Notes: generated by a model from the sequence alone, not told the origin. Shown: positions 1 to 8,056, numbered from the stretch's first letter. The stretch is 29,239 nt of DNA from Bacteroidaceae bacterium (GCA_900768625.1 CAAGDO010000333.1:1-29239); one strand, 5' to 3'. Made by a program: numbers and translations.

Positions 1-76
1 ACAGACTCAATCGCAAGCTCTCTGTAACGCAAGGGTGATACATGTTATATAGAAGTACCCAAAAAAGGAAGAGTCT

Positions 77-1348
77 TTGGTATTTTTTACGGTTCGCAGC
101 AATGGTAATACAGCAAAGGTTTCGACACGACAAACGGTTAAGACAAAGATGTGGAATAAGCAGCTACACCATTGCATAACATCAAAGGAAATGTTCACAG
201 ACCGTGAGAATCGTGAAGCGAGAAAGATTAACAAGCAATTGGATAAGATTGAAGATTTTATAATAACTCGTCTTAACGGTTGGGGTGAACAAAGTAGATA
301 TCTTACAGACCCTAAAGAGTTTAAAGACATCGTTACCCATTACGCAAATATGTTTTTCAGAGGTATAGAGGAAGAAGAGAAGAAACAAAATCAGAAGGCT
401 ACAGAGTGGATGTTGGACAATATCAATAGTGACCGCATAGACATTCATTCGGGAAGATTTGTGGCAGAAAGAACGAAGAAAGCACAGTCAACTGTAATTC
501 ATAGACTGCAATCATTCTTAAGTGATAACCACTTAGAAGATACCTTTAAGACATTTGCTGATGCTGATTTCGCTAATAAATACATGAAATGGTGTTACGA
601 AAAGAAAAACTACAAAGAAAACACCATATATGTTACATACGAGATACTGAAAGCTCAACTGAATGCGGCAAAGAAGAGTGGATTTAACATAGATGATACT
701 TATTACAAAGAGTTGCGTGGGAAATGTAAAGACGTAGATAACATCTATCTTACTAAAAATGAGATAAAGACCATATACAACTTGGATATTCCACGTCTCA
801 AAGAGCAAGGAAAAATTGACGAGATGAGTACGATGGAAAAAACAAGAGACTTATTCGTTATTGGATGCTATACAGGCTTACAAAGAAGCGACCTAAACAA
901 ATTGAATGATGGCATTTGGGATTTGTCAGAGACCAAGAATACAGTTTCGATTGTCGCAGAGAAGACAAAGAAGCGTGTAGTCATACCTCTCCATCCTTAC
1001 GTAAGAGCTATCTACAACAAGTACAAAGGTAATTTGCCGAAGTTAGGCGACAAGTACAACACCAATGTACATCTAAAGAATTTGGGTAGGTTGACAGGGA
1101 TTAATGAAATTGTGAGTAAAACAGAAAATAGGGGTGGAAAGGTAACAACTCTAAAACACAAAAAGTATGATTTGATAGGCTTTCATACAGCTCGACGAAG
1201 TTTTGCCACGAATATGTTTCTGCAAGGTAAGCCGACATACGCTATCATGCAGTTGACGGGGCACACAAACGAGCGAACCTTCTATAAATACGTGAAAGCG
1301 ACACCCGAACAAATTGCCAAAATGTTAGACTTCAACTCTATCAGATAA
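77..1348 (+). CDS. Tyrosine site-specific recombinase (integrase) of a putative genomic island
   Basis: Tyrosine recombinases cut and rejoin DNA through a catalytic tyrosine, and this Bacteroidetes type usually integrates islands or conjugative elements. Visible parts are an arm-type DNA-binding segment (residues 1-60), a core-binding SAM-like region (about 110-215) and a C-terminal catalytic domain. Catalytic residues are R270 in CYTGLQRSDL, a lysine near 298, H370-x-x-R373 in FHTARRSF, H396 in LTGH and Y405 in TFYKYVK. The start is uncertain. The only in-frame candidate is TTG at 77, the frame is open back to 53, and an in-frame TAG sits at 50-52. The arm domain looks about 20 residues short compared with relatives, so the N-terminus may be truncated or frameshifted at the A-run 61-66. 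The gene is clearly richer in A+T than its neighbours. It faces the 3' end of guaA, an integration site known for islands in other bacteria. Confidence 0.93.
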   Translation: MVFFTVRSNGNTAKVSTRQTVKTKMWNKQLHHCITSKEMFTDRENREARKINKQLDKIEDFIITRLNGWGEQSRYLTDPKEFKDIVTHYANMFFRGIEEEEKKQNQKATEWMLDNINSDRIDIHSGRFVAERTKKAQSTVIHRLQSFLSDNHLEDTFKTFADADFANKYMKWCYEKKNYKENTIYVTYEILKAQLNAAKKSGFNIDDTYYKELRGKCKDVDNIYLTKNEIKTIYNLDIPRLKEQGKIDEMSTMEKTRDLFVIGCYTGLQRSDLNKLNDGIWDLSETKNTVSIVAEKTKKRVVIPLHPYVRAIYNKYKGNLPKLGDKYNTNVHLKNLGRLTGINEIVSKTENRGGKVTTLKHKKYDLIGFHTARRSFATNMFLQGKPTYAIMQLTGHTNERTFYKYVKATPEQIAKMLDFNSIR

Positions 1349-1411
1349 CGATGCCATCGGGGATAAGCAGGGACGGAATCGGGGACGTTTTTGGATAAAA
1401 TGTACAAGAAA

Positions 1412-1453
1412 GGGGATTTGTTGACTATCAAGTTGTTACGTCAACGAATCCCC
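1412..1453. terminator. Inverted repeat between integrase and guaA, possible bidirectional terminator
   Basis: GGGGATTTGTTGAC (1412-1425) pairs with GTCAACGAATCCCC (1440-1453), 13 of 14 positions, with a 14-nt loop. On the minus strand the stem is followed by TTTCTTG, a weak T-tract, so it may end guaA transcription. It lies between two convergent genes. It could instead be a recombinase or attachment-associated palindrome of the island. Confidence 0.45.
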
Positions 1454-1513
1454 TAACTTATTGAGTTTAAATTAATTCATCTTTATTTGAGTGGTTATTT
1501 ATCGGTATTCCGA

Positions 1514-3124
1514 CTATTCCCACTCGATCGTTGAAGGCGGTTTGGAGGAAATATCGTAGCAAACGCGGTTAACACCCTTCACATGGTTGATGATGTCATT
1601 TGACACCTTGGCCAGGAAGTCATAGGGAAGATGAGCCCAGTCTGCCGTCATGGCATCCGTACTCGTCACGGCACGCAAAGCAACGGGATGCTCATACGTA
1701 CGCTCATCACCCATCACGCCCACTGAGCGCACGGTGGAGAGCAGAACAGCACCTGCCTGCCAAACCTGATCGTAGAGGCTCACTTCAATTTCGCCATTCT
1801 TCATATCTGCCGGCACACCTGCTGCCAACACGCGACGGGCCTCTTCGCCGGAAAGCTTCACCTTGTAGTTGCGAAGTCCACGGATGTAGATATCGTCAGC
1901 ATCCTGCAGGATACGCACTCGCTCAGGCGTGATATCGCCCAATATACGTACGGCCAGACCAGGACCGGGGAAAGGATGACGGGTGATGAGGTGTTCGGGC
2001 ATACCCAATTCACGACCCACACGGCGCACTTCGTCCTTGAACAACCACTGGAGCGGCTCACAAAGCTGAAGATTCATTTCCTTGGGCAGACCACCCACAT
2101 TGTGGTGGCTCTTGATCACCTTACCTGTGATGTTCAACGATTCAATGCGGTCGGGATAGATGGTGCCTTGGGCAAGCCACTTGGCTCCCGTCTGCTTCTT
2201 GGCTTCAGCATTGAACACTTCAACAAAGTCACGGCCGATGATTTTACGCTTCTGTTCGGGATCAGTCACTCCTGCCAAATCTGCAAAGAACTTTTCGCTG
2301 GCATCCACACCAATCACGTTCAAACCCAAGCACTTGTAGTCATTGAGCACGTCGTGGAACTCATTCTTACGGAGCATACCATGATCGACGAAGATACAAG
2401 TCAAGTTGCTGCCGATGGCACGATGCAAGAGCACTGCGGCAACAGAACTGTCAACGCCTCCCGAAAGACCGAGAATCACACGGTCGTCGCCCAACTGCTT
2501 TCTAAGTTCTGCCACCGTCGTATCGACGAAGGAGGCCGGACTCCAATCCTGCTTACCACCGCAGATATCCACCACGAAGTTGCGCAAAAGTTGAGTGCCC
2601 TGAAGAGAATGGAACACCTCTGGATGGAATTGAACGCCCCAAAGTTTCTCACCTTCTGCCTGATAAGCGGCATACTTCACCTTTGAAGTGGAGGCGATAC
2701 ATTTGAAACCTTCAGGAATGGCTGTGATCGTGTCGCCATGGCTCATCCACACCTGGGAATTCTCATCGAAACCCTTGAAGAGCGGATTCTCATGGTCAAA
2801 CGTTTCAAGATTGGCACGTCCGTACTCACGGCTGCCAGCCGGCTCAACTTTACCACCATAGATGTGCGACATATACTGTGCACCATAGCAGATGCCGAGG
2901 ATAGGATATTTGCCACGAATCTGCGAAAGATCAACCTTGAAAGCCTCCGGATCATATACGCTATAGGGGGAGCCCGAAAGAATCACACCAATAACTGAGG
3001 GATCGTCGTGAGGAAACTTGTTGTAGGGCAGAATCTCGCAAAACGTGTCGAGTTCGCGCAAACGACGACCGATGAGTTGCGTCGTTTGTGAACCGAAATC
3101 GAGGATAATGATTTTCTGTTGCAT
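1514..3124 (-). CDS. guaA: GMP synthase (glutamine-hydrolysing)
   Basis: Converts XMP to GMP with ATP and glutamine, the last step of de novo guanine nucleotide synthesis, in the cytoplasm. The N-terminal class I glutamine amidotransferase has nucleophile C79 (GICYGAQ) and H167/E169 (FHPEV). The ATP-pyrophosphatase domain has the PP-loop SGGVDSS at 221-227, and the dimerisation domain ends in the conserved PPSTIEWE. The open frame extends 61 codons upstream, but the start at 3124 (MQQKIIILDFG) fits the family and lies just downstream of a good promoter. The protein is 536 residues, slightly longer than the usual 510-525, with extra sequence around 455-475 before the conserved QVWQAGAVLL. It is complete, and its 3' end borders the integrase island. 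Confidence 0.98.
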   Translation of the reverse strand: MQQKIIILDFGSQTTQLIGRRLRELDTFCEILPYNKFPHDDPSVIGVILSGSPYSVYDPEAFKVDLSQIRGKYPILGICYGAQYMSHIYGGKVEPAGSREYGRANLETFDHENPLFKGFDENSQVWMSHGDTITAIPEGFKCIASTSKVKYAAYQAEGEKLWGVQFHPEVFHSLQGTQLLRNFVVDICGGKQDWSPASFVDTTVAELRKQLGDDRVILGLSGGVDSSVAAVLLHRAIGSNLTCIFVDHGMLRKNEFHDVLNDYKCLGLNVIGVDASEKFFADLAGVTDPEQKRKIIGRDFVEVFNAEAKKQTGAKWLAQGTIYPDRIESLNITGKVIKSHHNVGGLPKEMNLQLCEPLQWLFKDEVRRVGRELGMPEHLITRHPFPGPGLAVRILGDITPERVRILQDADDIYIRGLRNYKVKLSGEEARRVLAAGVPADMKNGEIEVSLYDQVWQAGAVLLSTVRSVGVMGDERTYEHPVALRAVTSTDAMTADWAHLPYDFLAKVSNDIINHVKGVNRVCYDISSKPPSTIEWE

Positions 3125-3150
3125 ACGAATGTTTGGGTTTCTAAGTATGT

Positions 3151-3290
3151 GCAAAGATAGTGCAAATCGAGAGAAGAACAAAATGAAAGGCTGAAAGACT
3201 TTCATTTTTGCTCTTCCGAGATGCAGCCTAGCTTCGCGAAGCAAAGTAGTGCAAATCGAGAAAAGAACAAAATGAAAGGCTGAAAGACTT
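3151..3290. repeat. Direct duplication of the guaA promoter segment (two ~50-bp copies)
   Basis: Copy 1 at 3151-3201 and copy 2 at 3241-3290 are identical except for one substitution and one single-base deletion. The intervening 39 bp contain the palindrome CTTCGCGAAG. The single-base deletion falls in the -7 box of the upstream copy (TATCTTTG becomes TACTTTG), so only the copy nearest guaA keeps an intact promoter. This is most of the 351-bp gap between guaA and the next gene. Confidence 0.85.
3152..3182 (-). promoter_or_regulatory. guaA promoter (Bacteroidetes type)
   Basis: Reading the minus strand, TTTG (complement of 3179-3182), a 19-nt spacer and TATCTTTG (complement of 3152-3159) match the Bacteroidetes primary sigma consensus TTTG-N19-TAnnTTTG. 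The predicted transcript starts about 20 nt before the ATG at 3124. This supports 3124 over the longer open frame, whose extension would lie inside and upstream of the promoter. Confidence 0.7.
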
Positions 3291-3432
3291 GCTTTCATCA
3301 CAGACACTTAAACAAGGAAAATACCACTTATATGACACAAAAAACAAAGGATTCAGCCCATTCTTCACAGTATATACACTCATATACTTACAATATACAT
3401 CCACAATGAATCAAGATTCAAAGAAAAGTGCG

Positions 3433-3440
3433 TAACTTTG
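3433..3440 (+). promoter_or_regulatory. -7 box for the HAF-repeat-like protein gene
   Basis: TAACTTTG matches TAnnTTTG and is followed by C, as in other promoters of this window. It places the transcript start about 30 nt before the ATG at 3476. No convincing TTTG is seen at the -33 position. Confidence 0.5.
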
Positions 3441-3475
3441 CCACCAAATCACAATTACTAATTTAGATTAAGCAT

Positions 3476-4786
3476 ATGAAAAAGACTTTACTTCCCGTTG
3501 CCTTAGCTATGGCAACCTGCTTAGGCGCTTCCGCACAGAGCATGAAATTTGTGCCCTACACGCTCAATGGTACAATGACAGGTACCAGTGTATCAGAAAA
3601 TGGTAAATTCGTTGCAGGAACCGACACTGAAGGCCGCGGATTCATCCACAACACAGAAACAGGAGATACCAAATTTTTCCAGTCACCCAACCTCGGTAGC
3701 GACACTGCAACCGATGACGACAAGACAATCATCTACTCCGTTACGAATGAGGGCGTAGGTGTGGGCTGCATCAACACCAAGGCCACAAAGTTTGACTTCA
3801 CAACAGGCAGCTACACGACCCTCTTCGAAAATGCCGAAGGTGAATATGCCATCGCCAAATCCACCTCCGCAGATGGCTCCATCTATTGCGGTGTCACTTA
3901 CGATGACTCCTACGCGCAGAAGCCTTACATCTTCACAGACGGCAAGAAGACCGCCCTCCCCACTCCCACAGAGGAATGGATCGGATTCGAAACGAACGGC
4001 TACATGGCCAATTACATCGCAAACGACGGAAAGCTCATCGTGGGTGGTGCCATCGACAACTTCGCGACCTATCCCCTCGTGTTCTGGGTGCGCAACAGTG
4101 ACAATTCAACCTACTCCGTTCAGACACCCAGCAAGCGATTCATCGACCCCACTTTCGACCTCACCGGCGATCAGCCCTACTCTTACTTCGAGGGCGCCTT
4201 TGTCAGTGAAAACGGTAAATGGATTGTGCTCAACATGCAGGGAAAGACTCTGGAATCACCCATGAAGATTGCCCGTTTCAACGTGGAATCAGAGAAAATC
4301 GACACACTCTACTGCCCCGATGCCAGCGAAACAAAGTACTACTTCGCCAGTGGCATTGCCAATGATGGGACCGTCGTGGGCTACACTGACGAACAGGACG
4401 GCTTCGTAAGAAATGCCACCATCTGCCTCGCTGATGAGAAGGAAGTGAAATACCTCGCCGATGTATACCCCACGCTCACTGACATCAAGACAATGGACAA
4501 CGAGGAGCTCAACATGGCCAGTGCCATCAGCCCCGACGGCCGCTACATTGTTGGCTATGGCTACCACCCCATCAATGAGAAGCAGGACATCATCGCCACT
4601 TGGTATATCGACCGTCAAGGCACGACCCAGAAGGTGGATGAAATCACTGGCAACGAAACTTCAACCAAAGTCGTTGCATCCTACACTGCCGATGGCAAGC
4701 GCCTCAGCGGAACCACTGCCCAACAGCGCAAGTTGGTCATCGACCGCCTCGCCAATGGCAATGTGGTGAAACGACTCAGAAAGTAA
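3476..4786 (+). CDS. Secreted HAF-repeat/beta-propeller-like protein of unknown function
   Basis: Residues 1-20 (MKKTLLPVALAMATCLGASA) form a clear Sec signal peptide. The mature protein carries short repeats of the form S-x-(D/N)G-x-x-V-x-G: VSENGKFVAGTD (39-50), IANDGTVVGYTDEQ and ISPDGRYIVGYGYHP (about 350-364). These resemble the HAF repeats of extracellular proteins and probably form blades of a beta-propeller. No catalytic motif was recognised, and there is no lipobox or C-terminal sorting domain that I can identify. It is a single-gene unit with its own -7 box upstream and a strong terminator 31 bp after the stop. The substrate or partner is unknown. Confidence 0.85.
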   Translation: MKKTLLPVALAMATCLGASAQSMKFVPYTLNGTMTGTSVSENGKFVAGTDTEGRGFIHNTETGDTKFFQSPNLGSDTATDDDKTIIYSVTNEGVGVGCINTKATKFDFTTGSYTTLFENAEGEYAIAKSTSADGSIYCGVTYDDSYAQKPYIFTDGKKTALPTPTEEWIGFETNGYMANYIANDGKLIVGGAIDNFATYPLVFWVRNSDNSTYSVQTPSKRFIDPTFDLTGDQPYSYFEGAFVSENGKWIVLNMQGKTLESPMKIARFNVESEKIDTLYCPDASETKYYFASGIANDGTVVGYTDEQDGFVRNATICLADEKEVKYLADVYPTLTDIKTMDNEELNMASAISPDGRYIVGYGYHPINEKQDIIATWYIDRQGTTQKVDEITGNETSTKVVASYTADGKRLSGTTAQQRKLVIDRLANGNVVKRLRK

Positions 4787-4816
4787 AAAAACGCGTTTCT
4801 AACGCCGTAAAGAAAT

Positions 4817-4866
4817 AAAGCGTGCCTTCCAGTTTTCACTTGACAACTGGAAGGCACGCTTTTTTC
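4817..4866 (+). terminator. Strong Rho-independent terminator
   Basis: An 18-bp perfect stem (4817-4834 with 4845-4862) encloses a 10-nt loop and is followed by a T-run ending at 4866. It closes the preceding plus-strand gene. The A-rich left flank means it could also act on minus-strand transcripts. Confidence 0.92.
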
Positions 4867-4952
4867 ATTGAAGCATGAATGCTGCAGTGGATATTTGCAG
4901 GATCGTAATCACCCACATCGGAAAACTTTTCAGTTCATCCGATACAAATAAT

Positions 4953-5144
4953 GAAGTCGTCTGGGCTTTTATGAAATTCAAGATTTGCCTTTATTCTTGA
5001 GGCGGTTTTGGGCCTTGAAGAGGGAGTGTAGCGAGCTACACGACCGATGAAGGGCAAAAAACAGCCAAAAAGAAAGGTGAAGATTGAATTTAGGAGAGAT
5101 AAAACTCCAAATTAATTCTTCGTCAGAAAAGTTTAGACGACTTC
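4953..5144 (+). repeat. MITE-like foldback element, full-length copy A (192 bp)
   Basis: The element begins GAAGTCGTCTGGGCTTTT and ends AAAAGTTTAGACGACTTC; these are inverted repeats matching at 16 of 18 positions. It is flanked by AAT at 4950-4952 and AAT at 5145-5147, a 3-bp target duplication. The interior continues as an imperfect foldback around the palindrome GTGTAGCGAGCTACAC (5026-5041). Copy B at 23053-23245 is in the same orientation and about four-fifths identical by eye. There is no coding capacity. It lies immediately 3' of the GH25 gene, ending 12 bp beyond the gene's last base. Confidence 0.85.
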
Positions 5145-5155
5145 AATTCATCCAC

Positions 5156-6001
5156 TTACATTTTCACCTGGTTGAGGGAAAAATTACCCATAATCTTACT
5201 CCGATCCACATTGCCGCGGATACCCGGAATTGAACCTGTCGATGTATATTGCCACATGATATAGTCCTTACCATCGTCAAGAACTGGAGAATCGCTCTTG
5301 TAACGAGCAATCATGAAATGATAGTCCGCAAACTGACCGATAAGATAACGGTTATAGAAATTGTGGTAAGTATAAAGCAAGGGCTTCTTACCATAGAATT
5401 CCGTCACCTTTTGAATAAAACTCTTCAAATCAGCAATAAAGGCCTCCGAGCTCACTGAACCACGATGCTCGATGTCGATGATAGGCACAAGATCCTGATT
5501 CTCCATCTTAACAACCGAGGTCATATTGCGAAACTGCTCCTGCCAGTTCACGTTCGGACGATAGAAATGGTAACTTCCCACGCTGAGTCCCACACGGCGG
5601 GCTTCACGAAGATTTCGCTCGTAGGTATCATCGACAAGCGATGCACCCTCCGTTGCCTTCAGATAGGCATACGAAATGGCCGTACCGCTGGCAACAGCAT
5701 CCCAATCGATGCGCCCCTGATAGTGGGAAACATCTATACCCTCCTTGTAACAGGAGTTGATGCGGGCATTCGAATTCGTAAGGAATACGGCTGCTGCATG
5801 TTCCATTCTCCTCTCGCCCGTAGCCTTGGCTGCAAGAACGTCCGGCTCTGTTGCAGCAAGACTCATCATACCCTTGCCGTTTGAGTGATCCTTCTTGCCT
5901 CTTGCCTGAACAGGGAGGGATATAATCATCAGGCCAGACATTGCCATGACAATGCCGTGCCTTACCGAAAAAAGTCGTTTGATTCTTCTTGTTAACTCCA
6001 T
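5156..6001 (-). CDS. Secreted GH25 family lysozyme (muramidase)
   Basis: GH25 enzymes cleave the beta-1,4 bond between N-acetylmuramic acid and N-acetylglucosamine in peptidoglycan. Visible motifs are GIDVSHYQG (D90), LKATEG (114-119), the catalytic pair D176/E178 in IIDIEHRG, and WQYTSTGSIPGIRGNVD near the end. A positively charged N-region and hydrophobic stretch (residues 1-34) form a signal peptide or membrane anchor, followed by a low-complexity linker to about residue 85. So the enzyme should act in the periplasm or outside. A -7 box lies only 6 bp upstream of the ATG, suggesting a leaderless transcript. An internal ATG at residue 19 would lose the charged signal N-region. Its role could be wall remodelling, division or competition. 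Confidence 0.93.
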   Translation of the reverse strand: MELTRRIKRLFSVRHGIVMAMSGLMIISLPVQARGKKDHSNGKGMMSLAATEPDVLAAKATGERRMEHAAAVFLTNSNARINSCYKEGIDVSHYQGRIDWDAVASGTAISYAYLKATEGASLVDDTYERNLREARRVGLSVGSYHFYRPNVNWQEQFRNMTSVVKMENQDLVPIIDIEHRGSVSSEAFIADLKSFIQKVTEFYGKKPLLYTYHNFYNRYLIGQFADYHFMIARYKSDSPVLDDGKDYIMWQYTSTGSIPGIRGNVDRSKIMGNFSLNQVKM

Positions 6002-6006
6002 GGAGG

Positions 6007-6014
6007 CAAAGTTA
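6007..6014 (-). promoter_or_regulatory. -7 box abutting the GH25 lysozyme start
   Basis: The minus strand reads TAACTTTGC immediately before CTCCATG, the same box as at 3433, 7489 and 13060. The expected transcript start falls on or next to the ATG at 6001. The -33 element is not obvious. Confidence 0.45.
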
Positions 6015-6202
6015 CAAAAATATCAAGCATCCTACACACCTTCTCCTTCATATTTTCAAACTTTTAAGAAATACACCCCACCTTCCACCCCGGATAAAAC
6101 ACCAAGCGAACACATAACGACAACTCAAAAACGATTTGACATTTTTACTAAGAAGCAGTTTCCTTGCAACCTCACATGCAAAGTAAGGTACAAACAAAGA
6201 TT

Positions 6203-6242
6203 GCCCCAAGTCAAACCTCCATCGAGAAGGCTCACTTGGGGC
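6203..6242 (-). terminator. Hairpin downstream of ROK kinase, probable terminator
   Basis: GCCCCAAGT (6203-6211 on plus) pairs perfectly with ACTTGGGGC (6234-6242), with an inner CCT/AGG stem. On the minus strand it is followed by AATCTTTGTTTG, a modest T-tract, about 57 bp after the kinase stop. The rest of the gap 6002-6298 shows nothing recognisable. Confidence 0.5.
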
Positions 6243-6298
6243 ATACCTTGCCATGTTTCTAACTAAAAATCTTCAGAGTGAAGAATGGTTGCATCCAT

Positions 6299-7267
6299 TT
6301 ACTCCCAACCCAAAGCACTGGCACCAAGGACAGCAGCCTCGCTACCATTGAGCGATGAAACCAAGAGTTTGGCCTTGCCGCGGAAGATGTTGAGCACATT
6401 CTCCTCGTAAGCCTTACGGAGCGGCTTCATCAAGTAGTCGCCAGCCTTAGTCAATCCACCGAAGAACACGAAAGCTTCGGGAGAGTTGAACGTCGTGTAG
6501 TCAGCGCAAGAACGACCAAGAATCTGACCCGTGAAATCAAAGATTTCTAAAGCCAATTTATCGCCCTGCTCTGCAGCCTTGAACACATCGTAGGAAGTGA
6601 TCTTTTCAGGATCGAGTTTACGGAGCAAACTGTCCTCTCTATGCGTTTCGAGCATTTCGCGAGCCGTACGAGCCACACCCGTAGCAGAGGTATAGGTCTC
6701 AAGACAGCCGCGACGACCGCAACCACAAGGACGTCCATTCTCTGTATGGTCAATCACGAAGTGACCGAGTTCACCGGCAAAACCGTCACTTCCGTAAACG
6801 ATCTTACCGTCCACAACGATACCTGAACCGACACCCGTGCCAAGAGTGATCATGATGAAGTTCTTCATACCGCGAGCCACGCCATAGGTCATTTCGCCCA
6901 TAGCAGCTGCATTAGCGTCGTTCGTCACACGAACAGGGATACCAAGAGCTTCCTCAAACTTCTGAGCGACAGGAACCACACCATCCCACAAGAGGTTCGC
7001 AGCATATTCAATCGTACCGTTGTAGTAATTGCCGTTGGGCGCACCGATACCCATTGCTCTCACATTCTGGATGCCGCCTACAGCGTCGAGGGCAGGCTGG
7101 AGCGCTTCAACTGAAGCCTTTACATAGTCGTCGAAATCGGGATAGGCCTTCGTTGAAATCACAGTTTGCGACTTGATGTTGCCACGCTGGTCAACAATGC
7201 CGAACACAGAGTTCGTTCCGCCCATATCAAGGCCGATTACATAGGGTTTTTCAATGTCAAATTCCAT
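6299..7267 (-). CDS. ROK family sugar kinase, probable glucokinase
   Basis: ROK kinases phosphorylate glucose or related sugars (or N-acetyl-sugars) with ATP in the cytoplasm. The phosphate-binding motif GLDMGGT lies at 12-18 and the catalytic aspartate is D117 in TNDANA. ATP-binding LGTGVGSG is at 142-149. The zinc site is H169 of GELGH plus the cysteines of CGCGRRGCLE (181-190). The 322-residue length is typical and no DNA-binding domain is present, so this is an enzyme and not an NagC-like repressor. Bacteroidetes often rely on a ROK glucokinase. Glucose is the likely substrate, but N-acetylglucosamine or mannose derivatives cannot be excluded. It is a single gene with its own putative promoter and terminator. 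Confidence 0.9.
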   Translation of the reverse strand: MEFDIEKPYVIGLDMGGTNSVFGIVDQRGNIKSQTVISTKAYPDFDDYVKASVEALQPALDAVGGIQNVRAMGIGAPNGNYYNGTIEYAANLLWDGVVPVAQKFEEALGIPVRVTNDANAAAMGEMTYGVARGMKNFIMITLGTGVGSGIVVDGKIVYGSDGFAGELGHFVIDHTENGRPCGCGRRGCLETYTSATGVARTAREMLETHREDSLLRKLDPEKITSYDVFKAAEQGDKLALEIFDFTGQILGRSCADYTTFNSPEAFVFFGGLTKAGDYLMKPLRKAYEENVLNIFRGKAKLLVSSLNGSEAAVLGASALGWE

Positions 7268-7354
7268 GGGATATTTGTTGTTAGAGTTTTATAGTGAATG
7301 ATTGCGATTCGTTAGCTCGCCCCGACAATGCTATTTCGCATGGGGCTTGCCGTG

Positions 7355-7362
7355 CAAAATTA
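7355..7362 (-). promoter_or_regulatory. Putative -7 box for the ROK kinase
   Basis: The minus strand reads TAATTTTG, matching TAnnTTTG, about 88 bp before the kinase start. No well-spaced TTTG was found upstream. Confidence 0.35.
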
Positions 7363-7466
7363 CAATTATTTTTGAAAAGCGAATCTCGCAAATCGTATTT
7401 TTTCGCTCTTTTCCATAAAGAAACATACCATTCCTTCTTTCAGTGCAAATATACCTTCATATTTTT

Positions 7467-7496
7467 CTTGCAATTCATAAAATGTTACTAACTTTG
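7467..7496 (+). promoter_or_regulatory. Promoter of the amino-sugar/glycosyltransferase operon
   Basis: CTTG at 7467-7470, an 18-nt spacer and TAACTTTG at 7489-7496 fit the Bacteroidetes consensus. The predicted start near 7501 leaves a leader of roughly 65 nt before the ATG at 7568. Confidence 0.55.
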
Positions 7497-7524
7497 CTTT
7501 CCTACATTCCAATCAGTACCCCAT

Positions 7525-7549
7525 TCATGCGTCTCGTTCGAGCGCATGA
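7525..7549 (+). promoter_or_regulatory. Leader hairpin upstream of the glycan operon
   Basis: TCATGCG and CGCATGA pair as the outer stem, and CTC/GAG closes a GTTC loop with one bulged T between the two helices. It ends 18 nt before the first ATG and has no T-run, so it is more likely a leader or stability element than a terminator. Confidence 0.5.
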
Positions 7550-7567
7550 CCACCCATAATCATTCTT

Positions 7568-8017
7568 ATGACCCAACAACCACAACCCTCAACACCTGAA
7601 GCGCCCCACTTGCAAACCTTCTCTCTGCCCAGCTTTGCAGAAAATCGCGGACGACTCACCTGCCTCGACCTTCAGGCCTGTGACAGCCAGTTCCCATTTC
7701 CTGTACAGCGAGTGTTCTGGATTACCGAAGTAGGCGAAGGCGAGAAACGTGGATCGCATGCTCATCGCCGATGCTGGGAGGCGTTGCTCGCCGTGGGCGG
7801 GTCGTTCAAACTTAAAATAGACAACGGGCACGATGCCCCTTGGGTCGAAACGGTAAGTTCCTCCCACAAGGGCGTTATCATCCCCCCCATGGTTTGGTGC
7901 GAACTCTTTGATTTCACCCCAGGTTGCGCCTGTCTCTGCTTTGCATCAGGCAGCTACGACCAGGAGGGGTATCTCAAGACCTACTCCGACTTTCTCCACG
8001 CCGTCAAGGCACAGTGA
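7568..8017 (+). CDS. fdtA: Cupin sugar 3,4-ketoisomerase (FdtA/QdtA type)
   Basis: FdtA-family enzymes convert dTDP-4-keto-6-deoxyglucose to a 3-keto-6-deoxyhexose for later amination. The protein is a single small cupin with the signature RGSHAHRRCWE (61-71), whose histidines form the active site, and a C-terminal GSYDQEGYLKTYSDF. The 149-residue length is normal, with a proline-rich first 15 residues. It is the first gene of a plus-strand operon, followed 39 bp later by an acyltransferase and then an FdtB-type aminotransferase. That order supports a 3-amino-3,6-dideoxyhexose pathway. Whether the product is the galacto (Fuc3N) or gluco (Qui3N) form cannot be read from the sequence. Confidence 0.85.
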   Translation: MTQQPQPSTPEAPHLQTFSLPSFAENRGRLTCLDLQACDSQFPFPVQRVFWITEVGEGEKRGSHAHRRCWEALLAVGGSFKLKIDNGHDAPWVETVSSSHKGVIIPPMVWCELFDFTPGCACLCFASGSYDQEGYLKTYSDFLHAVKAQ

Positions 8018-8056
8018 GAATCAACGCCCAACACCAAGCGTACATTCCATCCACAC

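Larger units (their letters stand above)
7268..7567. other. Divergent intergenic region between ROK kinase and the glycan operon
   Basis: This 300-bp gap holds a minus-strand -7 box (7355-7362), a GCCCC/GGGGC-based hairpin in the kinase leader (about 7319-7346), the plus-strand promoter at 7467-7496 and a strong leader hairpin at 7525-7549. No coding sequence is supported. Confidence 0.6.

Noticed and set aside
1976..2686. 236-residue plus-strand open frame
   Set aside because: Antisense to guaA, with no independent motif or promoter.
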